64,000 nucleotides of DNA, from the NCBI RefSeq assembly GCF_014066305.1, contig NW_023501036.1:1623501-1687500 (forward strand), read 5' to 3'. Under the pieces are notes generated by a model, which made no database searches, had not been told where the DNA came from, and saw only the letters and a program-made list of their open reading frames with translations. Positions 1 through 10,972 of the stretch are shown one piece after another; positions within the stretch are counted from its first letter, which is position 1, and each line of letters begins with the position of its first letter. The DNA comes from Letharia columbiana (lineage: Eukaryota; Ascomycota; Lecanoromycetes; Lecanorales; Parmeliaceae). Position numbers and translations under genes: made by a program.

Positions 1-3000
1 TAATTTTATCTTTATAATTTCTTAAAGTGCGTATAGTATAGAGGGTTAAATTCGAAGCGAATTAACCGATTTTGGAGCTATATAAGTTAAGATCTTCTTT
101 ATTACTTAAGCGAATACGATTTAAGAAATAATTAAGTTCGTTAATTTCTACTATTCGCGGATTTCCTTTAATATATAGACTTTAAAGTCTAATTAGTAAT
201 AATATAATTAATACGTATAATTAACTTATTATTTAATTTAGATATACATAATTAACGTAACTACGCACTTTTCTTATTTATAATTATACTTTTCAAACTT
301 CGCGTATAATCTTCTAATCTTTACCTTCGCGAAGTCTTACTTTTACTTCGCTTCGATAATTTAAACAAGCTTAAATTAGCAGTTAATAAATTATTAAGAA
401 TTTTCTAAGCTTTTACGATTATCGAGTTAATAGCTTTAATAAGCAATAATGCTATATATTAACGAATTATAATTAATATTATAATTAATTATCGTATTAA
501 GAGATATAGCGCTATTAGACGTATACTTACTTTATAAAAATAATATTATTAATCTAATTTAACTATAAGATATAGAGAAAATAATTCTATTTTCTTTAAG
601 TATAGATAGTATCGTAATAAACGAGCGTATTATAATATAAATACTATAATAATAGAAAGAATTTTTAAGAAAAAAGAGGGTGAATCAGAAAAGAATAATA
701 CTAAGTATTCGTTATCGAGCTAATTAATATTATATAACTAAAATCTTATTAGAATAAAATACTATTTAAAGATAGATTAAGTTTAAACATTAATTAGAAA
801 GCTAACTAGAAAAAAAGATTAACTTCTTTTTTACTAATACGCATTATAGAGCTATATATAAGCGCTTTTTTCTATATTTTAAATATACTTTAGATATTTA
901 TAACTACATATATATGCCCCCTCTCATATTTTATATATATTTTATATATTTCGATATTCTTTATATACGCGGTATGTCTATTAAAGATAATCTTATTAAT
1001 TTAATTAATTTCTATTTAATTTTATATTTATTAGTTATAAAAAGAGCTCTTTATTTTAATATTATAACTTTATTAATTCGCTATTCTTAGATATCGGGCC
1101 GCGTATAGCTTACAATTAATTCACTTACTCTCTTCTCTTCTTCTATTATAAAGATAGAAGAAGATACTATTTCTTTTTCGCCTTCGCCTATAACGAACTA
1201 GTTACTATTTTTATAAGACTAAAGATATCGACTTAAAAACGATATTATCTAATTAAAAGCGGAGAATATAATACTTTAACATTTTAACGCCTAAGTAAAA
1301 AATATTATAATATTACTCGAATAAGAGAGAGTCGCATTAATAAGAAAGATATCGATACTTAAAAATAGTCTTAGCGTGACGAAAGATTTAATTTCTATAT
1401 ATAGAAGATTTAGATAATAATTAGTCCAGCTAATTAAATTATTAAAGCGCTTAAGTTAGATTTTAATTCTATATTAATATCTAATAAAATAAATTTAATA
1501 GTTTTAAGATATTAATATACGCTCTTATTAATATAACTAGCGATTAGAATATTAATTAAATAGATATAATCTTTAATTCTAATAATTAGAATAATATAGT
1601 AATAAATAAGTATTAGTGTTAAAGCGAATAAAGTATATATTATATTAAGTAGAGAAGCGTTAATAGCTAGATTAATTAGAGTTTTAAATCGATAAAATCA
1701 AATATCAATTCTATATTAGCGTTATTATATACTCTTAAATATATAATTATTAATTATAATACTAATTAGAAAGAGTTAATCTTTAATTCAAAATATCGGA
1801 AATAATATAGCGATATATTATTAAAGCGATATAAGTTATTAAAGCGATATAAGTTTCTATTATAGCGAGAAGGTAGGATTTATATATTAAATATTAATCT
1901 CGTTTTATTTCTAACATTTTATTCGTTTACGTATCTTTTTCAATTCCTCTTTAAACGTCTTAATCTCAAGATATTAATTAAATCTTTATTTAGCGTAGGC
2001 CCGACTTCCTTAACCGACGATATTCAGTATAAGATATCGATAAGTATATTTCGACATAAAGGTAGTAATAAACCTTACTTTCTTTTTAATATTAATAATA
2101 AAAAACAATAAATATAATAATGAATGAAGATAGTATAGACTATATAGAATTAGTTTAAACCTAATAACGACCGTTGACCCATTCATTAAAGCTTAGAAAT
2201 TAAGAAATTCTAGAAGTAAATACAATTTAACGAATATACGCTCGTTAGTTCCGGGAAGTTATATATTATTTATTGTTACTACGATGAGATTCTAATTTAC
2301 TTATCTATAGGTTACGAAATAAGCGATATAATAGTACACATCAAGTCTAAGGGATATATCAAGAAATCTAATTTAAGCAGTTTATAATAAACGAATCTAA
2401 TTGATAATTATAAAAATCAGATATATTTCTAAGTTAGACGATGTAGACTATTAATAAATAGAACGATAAATAGAATATCTAGCTTATTATTTACTCTAGA
2501 AAAGATAATATTAAAATTCTCTTATAATACTAGAAGGTCGAAAGCTTATACGCGAAGACTTCTTAAAACAATTTTATCGCTAAATTATAAATATCGATAT
2601 TTTATTTATAATCGCTAACAATTCTAAGATATTATAACTCTTACGCTACCTCGACCCTAATATATAATTAAAATTAATATTTATTATAAAGAATCGACTA
2701 ATAAGAAAAGCTATAGAGCTAGAGATGAGACTACTAAAGAATTTATTAGTCGATAATATTAAAGTCTCTCTAGCTCTAGATTATTAATTACCTTATAACC
2801 GCTAATTATTTATAATAATTCTAGTCTTTTTTATTAATATCAACTAGCAATAGTATAAGATTCTTATAGACTTTAAGTATATCGAAGGTAAATATATTAG
2901 CTAGAAATTTGCAAGTATTATTAATTTAATTCTCGTAGAATATAAGATTTAATCTTATATACTTAAATTTATAACTAATAACGCTAGTAATAATAACACA

Positions 3001-5100
3001 CTCTTCGATAATTTAATTACTTATCTTTCTATTTTCATAGTAGATAACCCGCTTAATATTAGAGAATTTGAGTTCTTAGAGTATTTATAATATATTTTTT
3101 ATATAGCGTATATTATTTAATTAGCCTTAAAAGAACTCCTAGATAATATTAGAGTTACTTTAATAAATAAGAAATTTTAAAGAAGCTAAGGTAATAAAGA
3201 AGATAAGAACTAAGTTTAGATAAGTACGATTAATCTACCGATAACCCTAATAAAGATATAATATTTCTTATTATTATTCTAATTATCATATTATTAATTA
3301 TATTAAGATTTAAAAAACTACTATATATATTAATACTAGCGGCTAGCGTAAAGAGATCTTTTTTATACTATAAGCTAAACGGCTTTAAAATAAGAACGTT
3401 TTAATATTAGATGAATATTAATCTTCTAAAGAGAAGTAATATTATTAGAGATACCCTCTTAAGCTCTTTTAGAATATTAAGACTCGCTGAGATTTAACTT
3501 ATTAGATATTAATCTACGCTTTACTTCTTCGTACTAATATTATACGCTTCTTAGAGAATAGATTAGCTATCTACTTAAGATTAAGTAATAAAAAATAATT
3601 ATAGATAGAAACTATAGTTTAAACGTCTAAATAATTTTCGATTAATTTCTAATAGATTTAATATTTAATTCAGCTTATTAGATCTTTTTATAAGTTTATA
3701 AAGTTAATAAATAGAGGAAAGGAGACTATAATTCACTATATCTTTAACGTCTATAATTATCTATTTGATTATATAGATAAAAAGCTCGGAAAATTAAGAA
3801 GAAAGAGAGTTTCTTAGAAAAAAGAACTTCTTAAAGCTTTTAAGGCGGCTTGCGAGAAATTAACTATCTATTATAGTCGAACTTAATTAAGTTTAAGCTA
3901 TCTATATAAATAAATTACGCTTTTATATTCAAGTTATAATAATATAAAGTTGAAGGAATTAAATTAAAAGGTTAATACTAAGGAGAAGTCATAGATAAAG
4001 ATCTACTAAAAAGCGCTTAGAAGAATATTTTAAAATTATCAAAATATTAATATAAGTAGTTAATTATAAAGAGCTAAGCGAATAAGTTAATTAAATAAGA
4101 ATACGCTTAATTAAGCGATAGAATCTAAAGTTAAGAATTTAGATAATAAGGATAAATATAATTAACTTTAGTGGTATAGAAGAAACGATAAGTCTTCTAA
4201 TTATTATTCTAATTATAATCTTACTTCTAATCTTTATAAAGCTTCTTTTAATAATCTAGCGAACCTTTCGATTCTAAAGTAATAAAAGAAATTAAAGCTT
4301 AAATACGCTATAGTTACTCGAATAGCTCGTAATATTCTTTATTTTCTCGCGAAGGCTATTATATATAAGCGGTGCTTTTTAATAGCTAAAAGATATTATA
4401 GTACTTAAAAGTATTATTTATTAGCGATATTCCGTATTCTAATAATAATTCTTTATATAAAGTATCGAGAAAATGAGCTTAAATAGGCTAGACTTAATCT
4501 TAAAGGAGATCTTAGTATATCGAATTAGACTAAAAGAGCTAATAGTGCTTTATATAAAAACTTAATTAACGTTCGTAATAATTATATTAGCGAAGATAAC
4601 GAGCTTATAAAAAGTATTTTAATAAGTCTAATATTTATAAGTTTATTAAGATATATTACTAACACTCTATAATATATAGAGAAATAATTAATAGACTTAT
4701 AATTAGAGAGAGTTAATAATAATAGATTTAATCTTAAAGAAGAGATTTAAAATAATTTGAAAAGCGAATCTATCTATAAATAGTTAATAAGTTTAATTAG
4801 ATAAAGATAGACTTAGAGAATTTAAAAGAATTGCGATAGAGCAGAATAGAAGAGTAGCGGAGAATTCGAGAGAAAAACGAATATAAAGTTTATTAAGCTT
4901 ATCTAACGCGTTAAGATAAATATATAAATAGAGATAATTATAGAATTTTATCTTTATAATATTTAAAGATTTAAAATTTAGAATATTCTTTTATATTATA
5001 ATTTTAAGAAGAAGAATAGAGACGCTTATAGTTCTAATTATTATTCTAATTATTACTATTAATAAGAAGATAAATAGTTATATTAAATTACTCTTTATAT
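1..5100. repeat. AT-rich RIP-degraded repeat island
   Basis: The stretch is extremely rich in A and T, has stops in every frame and no open frame of note. The remaining cytosines sit largely in CpG, while CpA and TpG are scarce and TpA is abundant. That is the signature expected after repeat-induced point mutation, which changes CpA to TpA in duplicated DNA. It is most likely one or more dead transposable elements, but mutation is too heavy for me to assign a class. Some phrases recur at short range, which fits layered insertions. No host gene is visible. Confidence 0.8.
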
Positions 5101-5195
5101 TCCCTCTCTCTCAATAAAAAAGAATAAATATATTCTACATATCTCAGTCGGATTATTCTATAAATATAGAAATCCCAATCGATATATTTCATATA

Positions 5196-5362
5196 TATAC
5201 CATTCCATGGTATAATACCACAAATATACCATACCGTGGGATATCCCGCCAAGATCCCGAACCCATACCAGAAAAATGGAATGGTATCCGACCCTACCCA
5301 TACCATACCCGGGTACGGTATGGTATCACTTGGTATGGAATATCCCATGGGATATACCATAC
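5196..5362. repeat. Foldback array of GGTATGG-like repeats
   Basis: The block is built from repeated TATGGTAT / ATACCATA words on both strands, including a perfect GATATCCC...GGGATAT-type pairing and a CCCGGG centre in a TACCATACCCGGGTACGGTA palindrome. It can fold into several competing hairpins. It lies between the RIP island and the piggyBac relic, so it may be a terminal or subterminal repeat region of that element or a separate small foldback element. The open frames across it on both strands are by-products of the repeat. Confidence 0.6.
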
Positions 5363-5369
5363 CTTTCCG

Positions 5370-5950
5370 GCCAGTACTTCTCCAGCGTATTCCACCACTT
5401 CCAGAGTATCAACCAATGATAATTGAGCATCGGGCAGCTGTCAGTCATCTTCCAAGTAACCTGTTTCTTACTCCACGTACTGTGTTTGGCCTCATATGAA
5501 CTACTACTGTCTGGGAAATGCTCCGAGATAATACCAATTTGTATGCCTCTGCCCAAAGTTCTCGCGATCCTTATTGGTACTCTATAACGGTGTTAGAGCT
5601 TAAAATCTTCGTCGCTATTACAATCTATATGGGAATCTTTCAATTTTCTACTATTCATGACTACTGGAGGACTGATGATATCTGTAGCAAGGCCAAACCC
5701 CCCCCCTATCTCTACACTATCAAAGGCACTACGAGGTAACCATAATTGGCAAGACTTAAAGGCCATTCGGGCGTGCCTTATGTGTCGTAAGGACATTCAA
5801 AATCGAGGTTTTGGGCGAGAGATTAGTGGGAATAGGGATAATGCTCCCAAGACACGCGGGGGATGTAAAGTATGTCAGGTCTTTTTATATCGCAAAGGGG
5901 ATTGCGCAAGACGATTTCATGAAAGGGATGATGCATTGGACTCTATATAA
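5370..5950 (+). pseudogene. Internally deleted piggyBac-type transposase relic
   Basis: Two transposase pieces are readable in different plus-strand frames. The first, about 5,500-5,740, reads NTNLYA... followed by LELKIFVAITIYMGIFQF and HDYWRTDD, matching the N-terminal part of the DDE_Tnp_1_7 (piggyBac) domain. The second, about 5,745-5,950, reads CLMC...GREISGN...GGCKVC, matching the cysteine-rich C-terminal end seen in fungal piggyBac-like transposases. The 300 or more residues that should lie between them, with the catalytic aspartates, are missing, and there are frameshifts and stops. The base composition is close to normal, unlike the AT-rich sequence on both sides. The element is dead; TTAA target duplications were not identified. 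Confidence 0.65.
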
Positions 5951-6351
5951 TAGATCTAGACTACATTTATTGAATCATATGAATGTGGTGGGGTAGTAAT
6001 CGAAATAATGGTGCGGAGAAAACAATTTGTTGCCTCTCGGCGTTTAACGGATAGAGATCCTCGCTCAGTGGATCTACTCATGCCTTAAGCACATCGAATG
6101 CAATTAACTTACAGTGGTCCCGAATATAATCCATTTTGTCTTTTTTACTGGAAAACAATACGGTACTTTGCCGAAACTTGGAGTCCAGGTGAAATTCGCC
6201 ACTCGTTCTACTTCTCTTTTTCATCATAGAAGTAGGGCACATTAGGGTATTTCTTATTGTTCCCGACAATAAGGATAGTAGGGATAGGTGTTCCCATCTT
6301 GGTAACTTTCAATTTGATTAATTATTCATTCACATCGAAATTTAGAGACTC
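5951..6351. other. Spacer with no recognisable gene
   Basis: This is sequence of moderate composition between the piggyBac relic and the next element. It may include the rest of the piggyBac 3' end. I see no coherent coding frame. Confidence 0.4.
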
Positions 6352-6353
6352 TA

Positions 6354-6424
6354 ATCGTAGTTTAACTATTCGCTTCGCTTATAGTAATCCTTAACTCAAA
6401 GACACACTAGTCTCAAAGACGCGA
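6354..6424 (+). repeat. Left terminal inverted repeat
   Basis: It pairs with the reverse complement of about 8,190-8,263. The core TTCGCTTCGCTTATAGTAATCC is shared with one or two substitutions, and the same core in less mutated form starts the element at 24,250. Confidence 0.8.
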
Positions 6425-8189
6425 AAATTTATTATTCCTTTCTAATTCTATATAGATCTCGACTTATAATTTAAATTCTAATAAATATATCTTAATATAT
6501 ATATATTAGCTTTTATAGATTATAATTTAGCTTTCGAATATAAGCCTTAATAATCTTATCGATCTTTTCTTACTAAATTTCCTTAGCCTAAGTAGCTCGC
6601 TTTAGAGCCTTCTTCATCTTTTTTATAACTATTTTTTCTATTATAATTAGAGATTTATATATTTAATCTATTAATATCTATTCTCTCTTCTAGATAACTA
6701 TCTTTAAAAGTATCTTATATACTTATTTAATTACGGTCTCTTTGTGAATAATCTTAATATCTTACTTAATAATTTATCTCGAGTAATTATTAATAATAGA
6801 TTCTTTTATAAATCGAGCTAATAGCTATTATATACTTTTTAGAATAATAAAAATCTAAGTAATAAGTAGTACTTTAAATTATTAATCGTATTTAATAATA
6901 TCTTCGACTTTATAAAGAATTCTAGTAAGAATAAGAGATATAGATTTATCTAAAGTTATAGCGCGGGATATTAGATTTCTAATTTTTTCGAGTATTACTT
7001 TAGAGTTATAGAGTATAAAATTAGTCTTTTAAAAGATCGAATATATAATACTAGGCGTAAAGATTTAAATTCTTATTTAATTAAATATTATAAGAAAGTT
7101 AAGTCTATTAAAGTCGCTACTCTTAAGATATATAGTTAAATCTATAATCTTTATATAGTAATATTTAAATAATTAAAAATATCTTATATTTAATAATTAT
7201 ATAATATATATAAAATACGAGAAAAGTATAAATAAGTCGATCTTTAATTGCTAGATAAATGTATGAAATTCGTAGATATAGTGAGATCCGAAGTCGTTTA
7301 GAATTAAGACTCTTTATTCTCTTACTTAACGATAATAAGAAAATGTATTAAAATATAGTAGTTAGTTATATACTAGTCGATTATTTAAATATTTAATAGA
7401 TAAAATAGTTAATATAGTATTTAAAGGTAAGTTATTTTTACTCTATTTATATAGAATATAAATATCTTTTAGAATTATAAATAAAGATATACTTTAGTCT
7501 ACGGCGCTAATATATTTTACGAATATAATATAATTATAATTATCTAAATCTACGAATTATAGAGACTTATTTTTATTTAAAGTAATAATATAATAGATAA
7601 TTCTATAGTTAATTCGAAAGCTAGTCTTATTTATATTTTAAATATTCTAATATTATATACTCTTCTCTTTATAGCCCTATCGAAATTTCTTATACGCTAC
7701 GCGTATACTCTTAATATTATATATATTCTTACGCTCGATATTAAGAGATTTTTACTTTCGTTTATAATATTTAGAATATTATTTTATAAATTATATAGTC
7801 TAATCTTTATCGAGTAATTTAAGAGAATAATATAAATCTAAAGCGATTTTGAGAATATACTTAGTAGTACTCTAAATATAATTTAATTAAAGTAAATACT
7901 CGATATTATTTAGACGATTAATATAGTTATATAGCGACTATTCTTAAGTCGTAGTAAGACGTATATAAGTAGATATTCGAGTACTTCTAAAAGCTTATCC
8001 CCGAAGCCATCTTTACATCTATCGCGATTTAAGATTATAATACTTTATGGCCGCTATAACGCTATAAAAATAATCGTTCTTATATTTATTAATAGTCTTC
8101 TAAACGAGTTTCTCTTACTTAGAAAAAGATATAAATATAATATAGTAAAATAATAGTAAATTATAATGTAAGGTGTTAAATCGCGAAAA

Positions 8190-8263
8190 AAGCGTCTTTT
8201 TTGAGACTAGTACGTCTTTGAGTTGCGGATTACTATAAGCGGAGCGAATAGTTAAACTACGAT
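8190..8263 (-). repeat. Right terminal inverted repeat
   Basis: This is the inverted partner of the repeat at 6,354-6,424, ending in ...AACTACGAT next to a TA dinucleotide. Confidence 0.8.
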
Positions 8264-8499
8264 TACTTAAGTAACCGTTTCTTTTTTAATAGTCAAGGCC
8301 TGAATTTTGGCCTGCAATTCCTTTTTCCTTGAAGGAGGGAGTCTTTGCATTGAAACGATGAATGGGTCCCATGACTCTCGAAGTCGTATTACGGTTGTGT
8401 TGAGATTCTATAATAGTAGTATTAAGGCCACTGAATCTGGGCCTAATAATGCTAAATCATCAATGACGATTCAGGACGAGTTTCTTCTTAATCCGAGTC

Positions 8500-8815
8500 C
8501 ATAACGGATTAGATAAAGATCTCTCCACTGATGTAGGCAGGTAACAAGTAAGGCAAGCGAGAGATAGTCGAAATATCTCCCCGCAGAGGCAGGGTAGGCA
8601 GGCAGGTAGGGAATCGTCCGAATATCTCCTCCACAACAAGGCGATTGAGTAGTCGATATTCGAGAGATCCCCGCAGGGTAGGGCAGGCAGGCAGGCAGGC
8701 AGGTAGGGAATCGTCCGGATATCTCCTCCACAACAAGGCGATTGAGTAGTCGATATTCGAGAGATCCCCGCAGGGTAGGGCAGGCAGGCAGGCAGGAGCA
8801 GGCAGGCAACAATAG
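8500..8815. repeat. 97-bp tandem repeat with GGCA microsatellite spacers
   Basis: The word GGGAATCGTCCG recurs at about 8,610 and 8,707, a period of 97 bp. The rest of the unit, including CTCCACAACAAGGCGATTG and ATATTCGAGAGATCCCCGCA, is repeated almost exactly. A shorter, degenerate version precedes the first copy at about 8,510-8,600. Units are joined by GGCA (GCAG) runs of variable length. The long minus-strand frames here only reflect the repeat. Confidence 0.85.
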
Positions 8816-9064
8816 CTTAGCTCACGGCTATGTTGGATAGTTAATATTATGTCAGGGAATGAACCGTGTATCGAATAATGATATTAGTGGTGTCATATGA
8901 ATGGAATATTAACTATGAAGGTTGCTAAGTAACATGTGTGCCGAAGTCATCAGAGTGCCAAGCCGCCAAGGAGCTAGCCCGAATGGAGCCTAGCGCAAGT
9001 CTGGAGAAGGAATGCCGGTTGAAACCATGACAGCCATCAAGGTAAGACTTCAGGGTAGTATAAT
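8816..9064. other. Spacer with a 12-bp inverted repeat
   Basis: ATAGTTAATATT at about 8,837 is inverted as AATATTAACTAT at about 8,905. Otherwise I see no gene or element here. Confidence 0.5.
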
Positions 9065-9196
9065 TTAAATAAAAAAAAAAACAATTATTTTAGGGTATAA
9101 AACCAACTAAAAAACCCCCCCCCCCCCAAAAAAAAGAAAAAATTTTTTTCCTCCCCCCTTTTTATAAAAAAAAAAAAATATTTTTTTTTTATAAAA
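9065..9196. repeat. Low-complexity homopolymer block
   Basis: Runs of A, T and C follow one another, including 13 consecutive C at about 9,115-9,127 and long A and T runs. Such a mosaic is unusual for unique fungal DNA and may be a poorly resolved stretch of the assembly. Confidence 0.7.
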
Positions 9197-10500
9197 ATTC
9201 AGCAATGCAATCTTGCCCCTCCTATACCTTCTAGATACAATAATGGCCCCCAATCACCCTTCATCTTGTAAGTTGAACTCATGCCCTAAAAGGCCCCTCG
9301 CTGGTGGGATTGGTCAATTTCATCTCACGCCAAAATACCGCGATAGCGTACAAGTGAAATAATCGAAAGATGTGAAACAATTTGGAAACAGAAGCACTTC
9401 TCCACTTTGGTCAAATAATAATCCCCCAACGCCCGCACCTTTCCTTGACAGCATTCGCTATTTGATCTTGCATCGTCGATCACATCCTAGTCGCGGGTGA
9501 CGTGTCTTATTCAGCTCTGAGCTGCTCGACGTAACGCTTCTTCGGCTACGAAGCCACAGTTATCAGAAAGCTTCCGGAATATTTACTGTGAGGCAGCTGC
9601 CGTCCGATATCAGGATGGAGAATGTAGACTCGAATTCGAGAACGTATTGCATGATAGAGATCGGGTTTAACCAGTGGTCCCGGAAAGAATGGAGGAGATG
9701 ATGTTAAAGGACAATATCTGCAAGGGTCGCATGTGAGAGTCTACGCCAAATCAATCGTCTCTCTGTGGATTCTGGACGCAGCTTGACTACGTCGTGAGTC
9801 TTCTCCAAGACCACCGGGTAAGTGCTGTCTGCTTGTGGTGTGAGTGCGAATCTGTTCACAAGCTTGGCCCGTTTTACGTCTCCTTACAGAGCGTGACGAT
9901 TGTTACAATAGTGAATCAGTCCTTTTCATCAACGCTCCTCGTCACTCGATGACGTTCATGTTCTCACCGACGCCAGTCGCCCTCTAGTGGATGCCACGCT
10001 GTTTTCAACACTTCTCGTCAAATGGTTAGCGTCATGCTCTGAGTAATATGATTAAAGCTCCGAATCCTGACTTCTCTTTTCTTTTTCTTTTGCTTGCTGA
10101 ACGCTTCGCCTTCCGGGTGCTTTGCGACGGCGATCTCCCAAAGTCGAAGTCAATACTTCCACTGCAAACATATTTCCTACTTGCGCGTCAGTTTTCTTGG
10201 TGCCCATGGCTTAGGTGCGTGATTTCCCTGCTCCTAAAGAGGTCCTATCTTTCTAATGATCTCTAGGATTCGGACTCGCTTGAAATGCTGCTAGAATATA
10301 TTATGAAGCATGATGATCAGAAATCGCTCCAAATTGCGATTGAAATTTCAACAACCCCATGTGTCGGGAGGCACCTGTCCCCTGCCAACCTTGCGTAAAG
10401 CGCGGAGTAAAGTAGTTTGTCTTGTTGCACCTCGTAGCGTCGGCTGCGTTTGCTGCACCCTACTGACCAACCCATCGAGAAGGCGTGGCGTTAAGTTGTG
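9197..10500. other. Non-coding or decayed intergenic sequence
   Basis: Composition is normal, but only short frames without domain signatures occur. I see no convincing gene, RNA gene or element. Confidence 0.4.
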
Positions 10501-10547
10501 AGGCTCATCTCCCTCTTTGATTTTGGGCGTTACTAACGAGAACTCCA

Positions 10548-10972
10548 GTATCCCGACCCAGAGTGAAATCGAACAAGACGAGAAAATTTCAGTTGGCAGG
10601 AGAACATGTGAAAGCTGTGGTTATTGTTTCTCTTCTAAAGTTGGGTTGAAGAAACATCTATTAAACAATGTCTGCAAGAAAATCATGGGTGCTTTTCCCA
10701 AGGGATGTAGTCGCAGGTATATCGAGAAGCAGAGAAAACCAAAGAACACTCCACAAAGTAAATATGGTCCCAGGCTTCGAACAGTTCCGACGGCTTGCAA
10801 ATGTCACTATTGTGATAAGTCTCTTTTTCGATACTATGTGGCCGAGCAGGAAGACAGGGTCCATTTCGGAGGCGCGAAAGACCCCATACCACGCGGACAA
10901 GAGCAGTGGGGCGAGGAATCTTCGCACCATAAGTGGACCTATAAGTACTCCGGCTGTGGAGCACTTGATTAG
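10548..10972 (+). CDS. Possible cysteine-rich zinc-finger-like protein, partial
   Basis: An open frame without an ATG at its beginning reads through a finger-like motif, CESCGYCFSSKVGLKKH with a cysteine five residues after the histidine (C-x2-C-x12-H-x5-C), and a later CHYC pair. A lariat-like TACTAAC at about 10,531 followed by CAG at 10,546-10,548 could be the 3' end of an intron, so this would be a downstream exon. I could not find a matching upstream exon in the correct phase. It may be a decayed gene in this repeat-rich area. The function is unknown. Confidence 0.3.

Larger units (their letters stand above)
6354..8263 (-). mobile_element. RIP-degraded pogo/Fot1-like DNA transposon with intact TIRs
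   Basis: The ends are inverted copies of each other. The left end begins ATCGTAGTTTAACTATTCGC and the right end is its reverse complement with few changes; the match continues for about 70 bases including ACTAGTCTCAAAGACGC. The element is bounded by TA on both sides (6352-6353 and 8264-8265), the target duplication of Tc1/mariner elements. Its length of about 1.9 kb is usual for the Fot1 group. The interior is AT-rich with stops everywhere, so the transposase is destroyed, probably by RIP. The left interior aligns with the less mutated copy near 24.25 kb, and most differences are C to T, which sets family and orientation. Confidence 0.8.
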
